From Murinocardiopsis flavida (GTDB lineage: Bacteria; Actinomycetota; Actinomycetes; Streptosporangiales; Streptosporangiaceae): 64,000 bases of DNA. The notes beneath the pieces are model-generated. The model did not search any database. It saw only the letters and a list, made by a program, of their open reading frames with translations, and was not told the origin of the DNA. Location: contig NZ_PYGA01000003.1 in NCBI RefSeq assembly GCF_003014485.1, positions 1-64,000 of the forward strand, in the 5' to 3' direction. Numbering within the stretch: the stretch's first letter is position 1; each line of letters starts with the position of its first letter. A program made the position numbers and the translations under genes. Shown piece by piece: positions 15,110-22,406 of the stretch.

Positions 15110-15841
15110 GTGAACGACGCGCTACGCCAGGCACTTGCCGCCTCGCGACTGACAGACACCGACGTCGCCGCGCGTATCGGCGTGGACCCGAAGACCGTTC
15201 GCCGCTGGCTGTCCGGGAAGAAGCCCTACGCGCGTCACCGGTGGGCGGCTGCCGATCTCCTCGGCATCGCCGGGTCCGAGCTGTGGCCCGAGGACGAACC
15301 GCGTACGCCGCATGTGCCGGCCACGACGTCACTGCGAAGCATCTACCCGCATCGTTCCGACGTCCCGACCGATCTGTGGCGGACGCTGTTCGAGGAGGCC
15401 GAGCACGAGATCGGGATCCTCGTCTACAGCGGCCTGTTCCTCGCAGACGACGCGGGCATTCTGCGACTGCTGGAACGCAAGGCCCGCGCGGGTGTCGTCG
15501 TTCGCGTCCTTCTCGGCGACCCGGACAGCACGAGCGTCGCCCAACGCGGCACAGACGAGGGCATCGGCGACGCACTCGCCGCCAAGATCCGCAACGCCCT
15601 GGTGCTGTACCGTCCACTCTTCGGTGTCGACGGCATCGAGGTCCGCCTACACGCAACGGTCCTGTACAACTCGATCTACCGCGCCGACGACCAGTTGTTG
15701 ATCAACCACCACATTTACGGCGCCCCGGCGTCGGCGACACCGATTCTGCACATCGACGGCCGGGCGAGCGCGGAAATGGCTATGACGTTCGTCCAGAGCT
15801 TCGAGCAGACATGGGAGACCGCCGCGGCCTACCGCCCGTAG
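15110..15841 (+). CDS. HTH regulator with degenerate phospholipase D-like domain (copy 2)
   Basis: This 243-residue protein is a paralogue of the product of 11985-12722 over its whole length, with matching blocks such as VRVLLGDPDS, VAQRGTDEGI and LYNSIYRADDQ. The HTH is at residues about 5-45 (DTDVAARIGVDPKTVRRWLSGK). The PLD motif is again LHATVLYNSIYRAD, with Lys missing, so it is probably non-catalytic. It starts at GTG 15110 behind CGGAGG. Unlike copy 1 it has no downstream partner gene on its strand; the structured region 15842-16191 follows. Confidence 0.83.
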   Translation: MNDALRQALAASRLTDTDVAARIGVDPKTVRRWLSGKKPYARHRWAAADLLGIAGSELWPEDEPRTPHVPATTSLRSIYPHRSDVPTDLWRTLFEEAEHEIGILVYSGLFLADDAGILRLLERKARAGVVVRVLLGDPDSTSVAQRGTDEGIGDALAAKIRNALVLYRPLFGVDGIEVRLHATVLYNSIYRADDQLLINHHIYGAPASATPILHIDGRASAEMAMTFVQSFEQTWETAAAYRP

Positions 15842-16191
15842 ACCGCGGTTGAGCCCGCACGCTTGCCGAATCGGGCTGTATGGGATCAAGGCGTCGGCGC
15901 TCCGCGCCGCCGCACCCGGCGTGGCGGTGGGCGCTCGGGCTGCGGGCTGGCGCCCGGTCCCGAGCGCCAGCCGGCACGCTTCGGGTTTCTCTCGGTCGAC
16001 CGGACAGCCTGCCGGGTATTCGTTGTCGGTTCAGGTCTGGTGGTACCAGGGGGCTCCGCGCCCCCTGGACCCCCCGGAGCCCGCACGGAACCTGGCGCGA
16101 ACAAGGGCGTGCGGGGGTCAAGACCGATCGCGCCAGAACCCGCGCGGGACGTTGAGCGCAGCTTGCGGTTGAAAGAGGTTCTGAGTATCGG
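15842..16191. other. Non-coding structured region of the AICE
   Basis: No gene is visible in these 350 bp. Two mutually exclusive perfect 9-bp stems overlap: GCGCTCGGG (15931-15939) with CCCGAGCGC (15959-15967), and GGCTGGCGC (15945-15953) with GCGCCAGCC (15964-15972). A third hairpin, CCAGGGGGC with GCCCCCTGG (16046-16068, 5-nt loop), follows. It sits between two converging transcription units and could combine terminators with a cis-acting replication or transfer site. Confidence 0.45.
16046..16068. terminator. Bidirectional hairpin terminator
   Basis: A perfect 9-bp stem, CCAGGGGGC and GCCCCCTGG, has a TCCGC loop. It lies between the regulator ending at 15841 and the PIN gene ending at 16192 on the opposite strand. 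No T tract. Confidence 0.55.
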
Positions 16192-16977
16192 CTAACTATG
16201 GTAATTAACACGACGTCCCGTGATGTTCCAATGTCGATTTACGTACCCCTTCGACTCTCGCATTTTAACTCCTGGGGAAATCGGTTTTCCAAATCCTATG
16301 GTGGTCGATTCTTGTATACTATTTACCGAAGTCCCGAGGTATTCCACGGAAAATTTTGCAAGAAGTTGATCTCTGGTTAATAGCGACATGCTCCAGTGTC
16401 GTGCTACGGAAAGAATGAGAATATCATTCAATGAGTTCCTGTAATTGGATTTTATCGCGTACTTATTAGTGAAGGCGTGAAATATTGAGAGCGAAGCCTC
16501 GGCAGAATGGTAAGTAAGCGGCCTGCAAAGGATCTCATTCTCCTCTAGATACTCCATTCTTGAGCGAGTGATTCGGGAGAATCTCGTCCCCGCGATTTCA
16601 GCGCAGGCACCCAGAAGCCAGCTCTCTCCATCATTAACCATTTTTGCTATCGCGCGATGGCCGATTTCTTCGACAGCTGGGTAGTCTTGGCCGAAGTAAA
16701 GGCCGATCTTATCCAACCTGCGAGACGCGTTCCAGGGTCTCCAGTTTGCATGTTGTTGAATGAATATTCGCCATTCTTTTCCAGTGAGGCTTGACATAGA
16801 TTTCGGTCTTAGTTCGGATGGGATCCAGTATCTTAGTCGCCCTGTCCCCGCGTTTCTGACTCCCAAAAACTCCTGTGCTGTGGTTGAGGTGATGAAATTA
16901 TTATTTCCGTTAGCAGGGGGATTTCCAGTCTTGTGGAGTGCCACTAGCTCTTGCGTGTCTAGCGCCAAATCCGCCAT
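16192..16977 (-). CDS. PIN-domain-like nuclease, cargo gene
   Basis: This 261-residue protein has the four acidic positions of a PIN nuclease: D7 in LALDTQELVAL, E36 in FITSTTAQEFLGV, D185 in NDILILSVARHWSMSLL and D203 in LLTRD. A long helical insertion (residues about 50-175) separates the E and second D, so it is larger than VapC-type toxins. It is probably a cytosolic RNase. It lies 80 bp downstream of the DUF6414-like gene on the same strand. Codon use is strikingly AT-rich compared with the rest of the element, implying separate acquisition. The call comes from motif reading only. Confidence 0.65.
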   Translation of the reverse strand: MADLALDTQELVALHKTGNPPANGNNNFITSTTAQEFLGVRNAGTGRLRYWIPSELRPKSMSSLTGKEWRIFIQQHANWRPWNASRRLDKIGLYFGQDYPAVEEIGHRAIAKMVNDGESWLLGACAEIAGTRFSRITRSRMEYLEENEILCRPLTYHSAEASLSIFHAFTNKYAIKSNYRNSLNDILILSVARHWSMSLLTRDQLLAKFSVEYLGTSVNSIQESTTIGFGKPISPGVKMRESKGYVNRHWNITGRRVNYHS

Positions 16978-17057
16978 GTTTAGAAATATCCTACCTTTTG
17001 TTTCGATTGAGTCTGCAAAGCGCCCAGGTGGAAATATAGATGATCCGGACTGTTGCG

Positions 17058-18077
17058 CTAACCTCCATTGGGTACAGAGATCTGACCGTTTTGATCATTT
17101 GAGATCACTCTATATACAGCGAATGGAACCAAAGAGAAACCTGGGTACTGAGGGAGATCAGAAAATCCTTGCGCCCCCATGGCTCCCATGAAGGAATTTA
17201 TGTACTCCGCAGTGCGATTTCGGTAAACGTTAATTGCATCTGCGAGACCTGGGTCCCCTGGGTAAACCGCATCCTCCATTCGAGAGTACTGTCCAACTGT
17301 TCCAACGATTGTCCACTCTTGTTTTTTTGTTCCGTACCTCGCGAATAGGATTTCTGGGTCGCTGTCTAGGTACTGGCGCCCCTCTTGAAGTCTTGCTCCA
17401 ATGGAAAGACGATCGTCTTGAGTAGGAGTGAGATTCAGGTGTAGACCAGGATTGAACATCCCTCGCGAAATTCTGACTAGTGACCGTAGACGGTCGGCAC
17501 CAATGGCCTTTCCAGGTTCTCCAGGCATTTCAAAGTCTGGAATCATTTTTTCGAGCTCTTCTATTTCGATTTTCTCGTTATTTACATTTCCTCTGCGCTG
17601 GTTTCTAGTTTGCTGCTGCTTCCCATTTGTGACCTTAGAAGATCGGGGAGCTGCTCCAATTCCTTGCAGTCCTGTATAGATAGTTGCAAAATTTGCGAAT
17701 GATGTTGCTACATAACGAGCATCGAACAAGGATCCTAGAGCGCTTATTCGAACTATGCTTCCGATAGGAACTTCATGCTGAAGTGCGTCGGATGACCAAA
17801 ACTCCGGAAAAGTTAGTTCTTCTGATATATCTTTCAGTATTCCTAAACTCTCAAGAGACTCTTCCAATATCGGAAACATGGCATCGCCAAAAGATTTACT
17901 GACATGAACTTCTGTCCCCCACTCTTGCTGATGACTTAGTATTCCTTTCGTGCCTCCAGAGGTAGTTTTCATTTTCTTGGTTGTGTTTCCTTGGTTCTCC
18001 GATATTCCTCCATCGATTTGAGCTTGCATGGATCTGACCTTGTCTGTGTCAACGTAGAGAAATTCTCGGAGTATCAT
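17058..18077 (-). CDS. DUF6414-like protein, cargo gene
   Basis: This 339-residue protein begins ILREFLYVDTDKVRSMQAQI, which I recognise as the start of the DUF6414 family, of unknown function. The centre (residues about 40-150) has hydrophobic strands (GSIVRISALGSLFDARYVATSF), then a basic low-complexity linker (KQQQTRNQRRGN), then a C-terminal domain. There are no clear membrane segments or catalytic motifs. ATG 18077 has AGGAG 5 bp upstream; TTG 18080 is a weaker alternative. It leads the two-gene unit with the PIN nuclease and shares its AT-rich composition. A sensor or regulator of the nuclease is an inference. Confidence 0.7.
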   Translation of the reverse strand: MILREFLYVDTDKVRSMQAQIDGGISENQGNTTKKMKTTSGGTKGILSHQQEWGTEVHVSKSFGDAMFPILEESLESLGILKDISEELTFPEFWSSDALQHEVPIGSIVRISALGSLFDARYVATSFANFATIYTGLQGIGAAPRSSKVTNGKQQQTRNQRRGNVNNEKIEIEELEKMIPDFEMPGEPGKAIGADRLRSLVRISRGMFNPGLHLNLTPTQDDRLSIGARLQEGRQYLDSDPEILFARYGTKKQEWTIVGTVGQYSRMEDAVYPGDPGLADAINVYRNRTAEYINSFMGAMGAQGFSDLPQYPGFSLVPFAVYRVISNDQNGQISVPNGG

Positions 18078-18416
18078 CAAGTCTCCTGATTGAAAATTGG
18101 GAAGTTAGCGACTTGAGAAGCTAGCATTTCATTAGAATTTATGATTCTATTGTTCTTGAATGTCCATCAATATTTATTGCGGATCATTTTACACCCTGAG
18201 GCATCGATTGGTCTTGGTAATTGTGTCGTAGGTGTCGGGGTGCTTCGATGGCGCGACATTGGTGGTGGGTGGGTTGGAGAAGCCATCGCTGATGCACATT
18301 TGATGCACATGGGGCCGGGAGACCTGGGGAAAGGGCGGGAAGCGGCGGGATGCGGACGTGCAGGTGGCGCGCGGTTTCGCTCAGTTGGCCCAGGCCGCGT
18401 AGGCGGTCCCAAGTGA
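18078..18416. other. Promoter and distal end region of the AICE
   Basis: No gene is visible. The first ~110 bp are AT-rich and should hold the minus-strand promoter of the cargo pair; a weak candidate is TTGATG, 15 bp, TAGAAT. At about 18200 the sequence returns to the GC-rich style of the backbone, so the cargo boundary can be placed there. The TGATGCACAT repeats (18290-18310) precede the att copy by about 106 bp. Confidence 0.5.
18290..18310. repeat. Candidate integrase arm-type sites, right end
   Basis: TGATGCACAT occurs at 18290-18299 and 18301-18310, an 11-bp period. It shares TGCACAT and the spacing with the pair at 6070-6089 near the other end. Confidence 0.5.
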
Positions 18417-18460
18417 TTTGCATACCGGAGGTCAGGAGTTCGAATCTCCTTGGCTCCACC
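18417..18460 (+). repeat. att direct repeat, distal copy (partial tRNA-Ala)
   Basis: An exact 44-bp copy of the anticodon-to-3'-end part of tRNA-Ala, lacking the 5' half of the gene. It marks the distal end of the element. The unrelated upstream base context confirms that it is a duplicated att site and not a second tRNA gene. Confidence 0.95.
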
Positions 18461-18538
18461 CAGGAAAACGCAGATCAGACGGCAGTTTCGGGGACTCCTA
18501 CGGGGGTCCCCGTTGTGCGTTCGGGAGTCAGGACCACC

Positions 18539-18580
18539 GCGCCCCGTCACCTCTTCGCGAGGCGGCGGGGCGCTTCTTTG
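18539..18580 (+). terminator. Hairpin outside the distal att site
   Basis: GCGCCCCG (18539-18546) pairs with CGGGGCGC (18566-18573), followed by TTCTTT. A smaller hairpin, GGGGAC with GTCCCC, lies just upstream near 18499-18521. Before the insertion these probably terminated the tRNA-Ala transcript, since they follow directly on the att core. Confidence 0.65.
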
Positions 18581-18690
18581 TATGCGGGTGTGCGGGGTGG
18601 CCGTTGCCGGTCACCGCGCAACCGTCACAGGACGCGCACACGTCGCACCCTGTGACGGGCCTCGACCGGGGCCCGGAATGGGGAGGACGC

Positions 18691-18762
18691 ATGAAGGCCA
18701 TCAAGAGGACCATCGTGGTCGCGGCTCTGGCGGCGGCGGCGGGGGTCGCTGCGAGTGGGTGA
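18691..18762 (+). pseudogene. Signal-peptide-only reading frame (23 residues)
   Basis: A strong GGGGAGG precedes ATG 18691. The 23 residues are a textbook export signal: MKAIKR, then a hydrophobic Ala/Val-rich core, ending GVAASG and a stop. No mature domain follows in any frame. It is probably the broken 5' end of a secreted-protein gene, possibly truncated during element insertion or deletion nearby; a genuine membrane micropeptide is the alternative. Confidence 0.45.
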
Positions 18763-18819
18763 TCCCCGATGCTCAGAATGGCGGCAAGCGTTCGCGCAGT
18801 TCGGTCGGAGTCCACTGGG

Positions 18820-19932
18820 CTACTCGGTGCCTCGTAGTCGCTCGATGACACCTTCGGTGAGTTCCGGGCCGAGTTCCTCGAAGTCCCAGCCGGGATTCTC
18901 GCTCCGGCTTTGGTTGACCACCCAGAACACCAGTACCTCACCATCGGCGGATCTGGCGACCTCTCCGTAGGACCGGCCGTTGGCGCCGTTGTGCCAGAGT
19001 TCCGGCCCGCCGGCACCGTCGCGAACCACCCAGCCGTAGGCGTAGTGCGTGTCGCCGCCCGGCTCCTCTTTGACGCGGGGCTCGAACAGCTGCTGCTTGG
19101 AGTCCTCGTCCAGGATCCGATCTCCCCGCAGCGCGCTGTGCCAGAGGGCCAGATCGCGGGCGGTGGAGAGCATGCCTCCGTTGCCGAGCAGGTTCCAGTA
19201 CGGGCCGTCCGCGGCCCACGAGTGTTCGAACGGTCGGCCCTGCGGCGTGCCATCGGCGTCGTACTCGACCGCTACGTTCCGGTCCGACCAGTCGGGTCGC
19301 ACGTACCCGGTCCGGTGCATTCCGGCCGGCGCGAACACGTTCGCGGCCAGGTATTCCTCGTAACCGGTCCCGGAGGCATGCTCCACGATGGCCGCGAGGA
19401 GGCTGTAGCCGACATTGGAGTAGCGGTACTCCGCCCCCGGCGGGGACAGCAGCCGGGAGGAGAGGGCGGCGTCGACCAGATCCGTGCGGGAGACCGGTTC
19501 GTCGTCGTCGCCAAGGCTGTCGACGAGGCCCGAGGTATGGGTCAGCAGGTGTTGCAGCGTGAGGTCGCTCTTGTCCGATGGGACGTCATCGAGGTGGGCC
19601 GCGATGGGGTCGCCGACGTCGAGCTTGCCCTGCATCTGGAGCTTCAGCACGGCGGCCGCGGTGAACTGCTTCGTCATCGACATCACGTCGTAGACCGTGT
19701 CGCAGGTCGCGTCGGTGTTGGTCTTGCGGTCGGCGGATCCCCAGCCGCGGCAGTAGACGATCTGATCGTCTACTGCCGCGACCAGCGAACCACTTGAGCC
19801 GTCGGGCACGACCTCGGCGACGAACGCCTCGATGGTCTCCGGCCCGGAGCTCGCGCAGCCCGTGAGCAAGGCCGTGGCGACGAGCGCCGCGGCCATCACC
19901 GATGGGCGTGTCGGGTCATGGTGATTCGCCAT
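18820..19932 (-). CDS. Class C beta-lactamase-family serine hydrolase, lipoprotein
   Basis: This 370-residue protein has a signal peptide with lipobox LLTGCAS (cysteine near residue 26), so it is anchored outside the membrane. The Beta-lactamase/PBP4-type domain shows SxxK as SMTK (about residue 86), the Tyr motif as YSN in YRYSNVGYS (about 168), and HNG in ELWHNGANG near the C-terminus. Members include esterases and D-aminopeptidases as well as beta-lactamases. The start overlaps the end of the upstream alpha/beta hydrolase by 17 bp, so the two form an operon. The substrate is unknown. Confidence 0.88.
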   Translation of the reverse strand: MANHHDPTRPSVMAAALVATALLTGCASSGPETIEAFVAEVVPDGSSGSLVAAVDDQIVYCRGWGSADRKTNTDATCDTVYDVMSMTKQFTAAAVLKLQMQGKLDVGDPIAAHLDDVPSDKSDLTLQHLLTHTSGLVDSLGDDDEPVSRTDLVDAALSSRLLSPPGAEYRYSNVGYSLLAAIVEHASGTGYEEYLAANVFAPAGMHRTGYVRPDWSDRNVAVEYDADGTPQGRPFEHSWAADGPYWNLLGNGGMLSTARDLALWHSALRGDRILDEDSKQQLFEPRVKEEPGGDTHYAYGWVVRDGAGGPELWHNGANGRSYGEVARSADGEVLVFWVVNQSRSENPGWDFEELGPELTEGVIERLRGTE

Positions 19933-20725
19933 GGAACTCGCTCAGGATCGGCCCGAGGACTGCCGGGTCGGCGACATGTCCGGTGACCTCGATGACGGCA
20001 CGCCGGCCGTTGGGCAGGTGGGCCGCTGCGGCGTCGGCGGCCGCGGCGAAGAAGTCGGTGGCCAGTCCGGCCGAGTGCGGGTCGATGGTCGCGCCGGTGG
20101 TCAGCAGTACCGGTTGGGTCACTTTGGCGAGCCGGTCCGCGGGCGGCGGACCGTCACCGATGCAGGCGGCGTCGTAGCGCAGCATCGGCGCGAGAGCGGT
20201 CAGCGCCGGCCATACCGGGAGCGTCTCGGCCGCCGCGATCTCCTCGTCGGCAGCGCCGGCCAGCCGCATGAACAGGCGCACGGCCTCCTCCCGGTCGCCG
20301 CTGTCGAGCGCGCGGGTGAGATCGCGCTTGTAGGTGCGCCAGGTGGCGACCTGGTCTTCTCCTACCTGGTAGGGCACTTCATGAGCGGATATCCGGTCGA
20401 TGGGCAGGCCGGCGGCGGCCGCCTCGAACGCGAGCGTGCCGCCGGAAGACGCGGCGAACACATGTGCACGGCCGCCGACCGCTTCGATGACGGCTGCGAG
20501 GTCATCGATCTCCCGCTCCACGGCATAGGGCTGGGTATCGCCGCTGTCGCCGCGCCCGCGACGCCGGTAGTCGACCACGGTGAAGGTGCCGGCCAGCCAC
20601 CTGCCCAGCGGAATGTTCTCCGTCCCATCGTCGAGGCCGCCGCCGACGAGCACCAACGGGGGGCCGCTGCCGTGCAGTACGTCGTAACCGATGGCCGTGC
20701 CGTCGGCTGAGGTCACCTGTGGCAT
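19916..20725 (-). CDS. Alpha/beta hydrolase
   Basis: This 269-residue protein shows a strand-oxyanion segment GPPLVLVGGGLDDG, the turn DYRRRGRGDSGD, a nucleophile elbow AASSGGTLAF with catalytic serine, and a likely acid-histidine pair near TTGATIDPHS and EVTGHVADP. It has no signal peptide. It is the first gene of a two-gene operon with the serine hydrolase lipoprotein. It faces a remnant of a winged-helix regulator that may once have controlled it. The substrate is unknown. Confidence 0.85.
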   Translation of the reverse strand: MPQVTSADGTAIGYDVLHGSGPPLVLVGGGLDDGTENIPLGRWLAGTFTVVDYRRRGRGDSGDTQPYAVEREIDDLAAVIEAVGGRAHVFAASSGGTLAFEAAAAGLPIDRISAHEVPYQVGEDQVATWRTYKRDLTRALDSGDREEAVRLFMRLAGAADEEIAAAETLPVWPALTALAPMLRYDAACIGDGPPPADRLAKVTQPVLLTTGATIDPHSAGLATDFFAAAADAAAAHLPNGRRAVIEVTGHVADPAVLGPILSEFHGESP

Positions 20726-20802
20726 GTCGTCCTCCCCGGACTCACGTACTCCGACTCCGAATATAGGAACAGCGAGTTCGTTCCAGGAAGCGTTCTGTCG
20801 AA

Positions 20803-21015
20803 ATGCGCGGTTTCCGTGACATCTGCGGAATCGCCCGGGCCCTCGATGCCGTCGGTGAACGGTGGGCGCCGGTCGCAGGGATATGCGGATACTCAGGGTG
20901 GATCGACAACTCGCGCGCCCGGGTGAAGACGCCGTCGGGGCAACTGCGGGCGGACGAGCTGCTCGCGCGGGGTTCGCCGGACCGGCTGCGTGCCGCCATC
21001 GGTGCGAAGCCGTGA
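20803..21015 (+). pseudogene. Probable remnant of an HxlR-type winged-helix regulator
   Basis: The first ~25 codons read like the start of an HxlR regulator (RDICGIARALDAVGERWAP corresponds to the usual CPIARALDVVGERW). The DNA-binding wing and dimerisation helix are then missing, and an unrelated-looking end follows (NSRARVKTPSGQLRADELLARGSPDRLRAAIG). At 70 residues it is far shorter than the family norm. Internal deletion is the simplest reading. It is divergent from the hydrolase gene, as intact HxlR genes often are. Confidence 0.5.
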
Positions 21016-21079
21016 ACGGCAGGTGCGGGGACCCCCCAGGGGCCCCGCACCTGTGCGGGCGGGGTCATGGCCCTGGGGG

Positions 21080-22153
21080 TCAGGGGAGGGGGATGCGGTA
21101 GATGGTGGCGAGGCGGGAGGCGTCGGGGTCGGGGGTGGTGCTGGTGCCGAAACCGAAGCAGAGCCCGGCCGATGACGGGTCGGCGGGGTCGGTGAGGTGG
21201 ATGCCCATGCCCTCGGGCTCGCGGCGGTGCAGGTCCTCGCCCGCGAGCGTGCGCACCCGCTGCGTGGTGGTGCCGTCGCGCAGGTCGACCCGTGTCAGGT
21301 GGGTGTTCCCGCCGGATCCGGGCGGGTTGCCGTCGCCGTAGATCTCGCCGTCGAGCAGGTACAGGTGGTCGCCGAAGACGGTGTACCCCTGGAAGGTCGT
21401 CCCGGTGAGTTCGGCGGGCTGGGCGACGTCGAACAGCGGTTCCGCGTCGGGGCCGGTGGCGTCGGCGACGTCGTAGACCGCGAAGCGGAATCCGCCGTCG
21501 ACTCGGTAGCGCATGACGAGGCGCTCGTGAGCGGGGTCGACGTTGGCCGTGGTCCGGTCGGCGCCGTCGACCAGGACGCGACGGTCCAGGCCGGGCGTCT
21601 CGGCCGCGTCGATCACGGCGCCGTCGTCGAACGGGAACCGCAGCAGCCGGGTCCCCCACCCGCTGGCGCCTTCGGTCACGGCGTCGACCTCGGACCACAG
21701 GTGGCCGCCCGGCTCGAACCCGATGGAGACGCCGTGCCCGAAACCCTTCAGGTACATGTGCCCGGTGCGGGTGCCGTCGGCGTCCAGCCGGGTGAGGGTG
21801 AGGTCGCCGCGCCGGTTGCGTTCGGCGTACTCGGAGTCGCCGGGGGCGTCTCCGGGCAGGTCGGTGCCGCCCTGCACGATCTGCACCGTGTAGCAGTGCT
21901 GGTCGGCGCCGTCGAAGGCGAACGATTGCAGGATGGTCCGGTCGTGGTGCAGCCGGGCGTGTGTGAACAGCGGCTCGGCCGCCGTTTCGAGGTCGAACAC
22001 GGGGGCGGCGGTGCGGGACGCCGGGGCGGCGTGCGACGGCCCGGCGGCGGCGTAGGCGGTGCCGCCCGCGAGGGCGGCCGCGCCGGCGCGCAGGACGGTC
22101 CGGCGGCTCGGCCCCGGGCGGGGCGCGGGGGTGTGGGGACGCGGTCGGGGCAT
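21080..22153 (-). CDS. Secreted TagC-like beta-propeller protein (Tat substrate)
   Basis: This 357-residue protein has a twin-arginine signal (SRRTVLRAGAAALAGG) and then a repeat-rich domain with blades such as GDLTLTRLDADGTRTGHMYLKGFGHGVSIG and LYLLDGEIYGDG. This matches what is annotated in actinomycetes as teichoic-acid biosynthesis protein C or as a P68/TagC-type propeller. It should be exported folded. It may bind or cleave cell-wall or carbohydrate polymers. The neighbouring glycerophosphodiesterase makes a teichoic-acid-related role attractive but unproved. It is separated from the gdpD gene by 253 bp, so it may be transcribed separately. Confidence 0.72.
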   Translation of the reverse strand: MPRPRPHTPAPRPGPSRRTVLRAGAAALAGGTAYAAAGPSHAAPASRTAAPVFDLETAAEPLFTHARLHHDRTILQSFAFDGADQHCYTVQIVQGGTDLPGDAPGDSEYAERNRRGDLTLTRLDADGTRTGHMYLKGFGHGVSIGFEPGGHLWSEVDAVTEGASGWGTRLLRFPFDDGAVIDAAETPGLDRRVLVDGADRTTANVDPAHERLVMRYRVDGGFRFAVYDVADATGPDAEPLFDVAQPAELTGTTFQGYTVFGDHLYLLDGEIYGDGNPPGSGGNTHLTRVDLRDGTTTQRVRTLAGEDLHRREPEGMGIHLTDPADPSSAGLCFGFGTSTTPDPDASRLATIYRIPLP

Positions 22154-22406
22154 CGGGACTCCTGGAAGAGGCGCCGGTGGGTTGCGGGGACCGCGGGCCG
22201 ACAGGTGGGCCGGGGCGCGGGGGATGGAATACGGGTGGTGGGCTCGGTCGGCGGTGCCGTGTGGGGGATGGGACGCGGGGCCCGTCGGCGGGTGCGGCGG
22301 GGTGTCGAACGGTGGTCGGGGGTGCTGCGGGCAGGGGCCGCGGGGGTGGCGTGGACCCGGCGGGGCAATGTGTGCGTCAGCCCTCGGCCCCGCCGGGTGG
22401 CGGGTG

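Larger units (their letters stand above)
5966..18460. mobile_element. Integrated AICE (pSAM2-like integrative and conjugative element)
   Basis: The unit is 12,451 bp and is bounded by a perfect 44-bp direct repeat made from the 3' part of tRNA-Ala. Reading inward from the tRNA it holds int, xis, repSA, a small membrane gene, traSA, a small gene and a Pra-like activator. These are followed by HTH/PLD regulators, a Nudix gene matching the pSAM2 Pif immunity factor, an HD hydrolase and a GntR regulator, and finally an AT-rich cargo. This is the pSAM2/SLP1 type: site-specific integration, rolling-circle-type replication and single-protein FtsK-like DNA transfer. All core functions look intact, so it may still be mobile. 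Confidence 0.93.

Noticed and set aside
16198-16380. A 60-codon plus-strand frame in the AT-rich cargo region
   Set aside because: It lies antisense inside the PIN-like gene, has no ribosome-binding site, and the minus-strand frame has recognisable motifs.
18417-18460. A second tRNA gene
   Set aside because: The acceptor 5' strand, D arm and anticodon 5' stem are missing; it is the duplicated att core of the element.
5966-18460. Prophage
   Set aside because: No capsid, portal, terminase, tail or lysis genes; RepSA and TraSA-type genes define an AICE.
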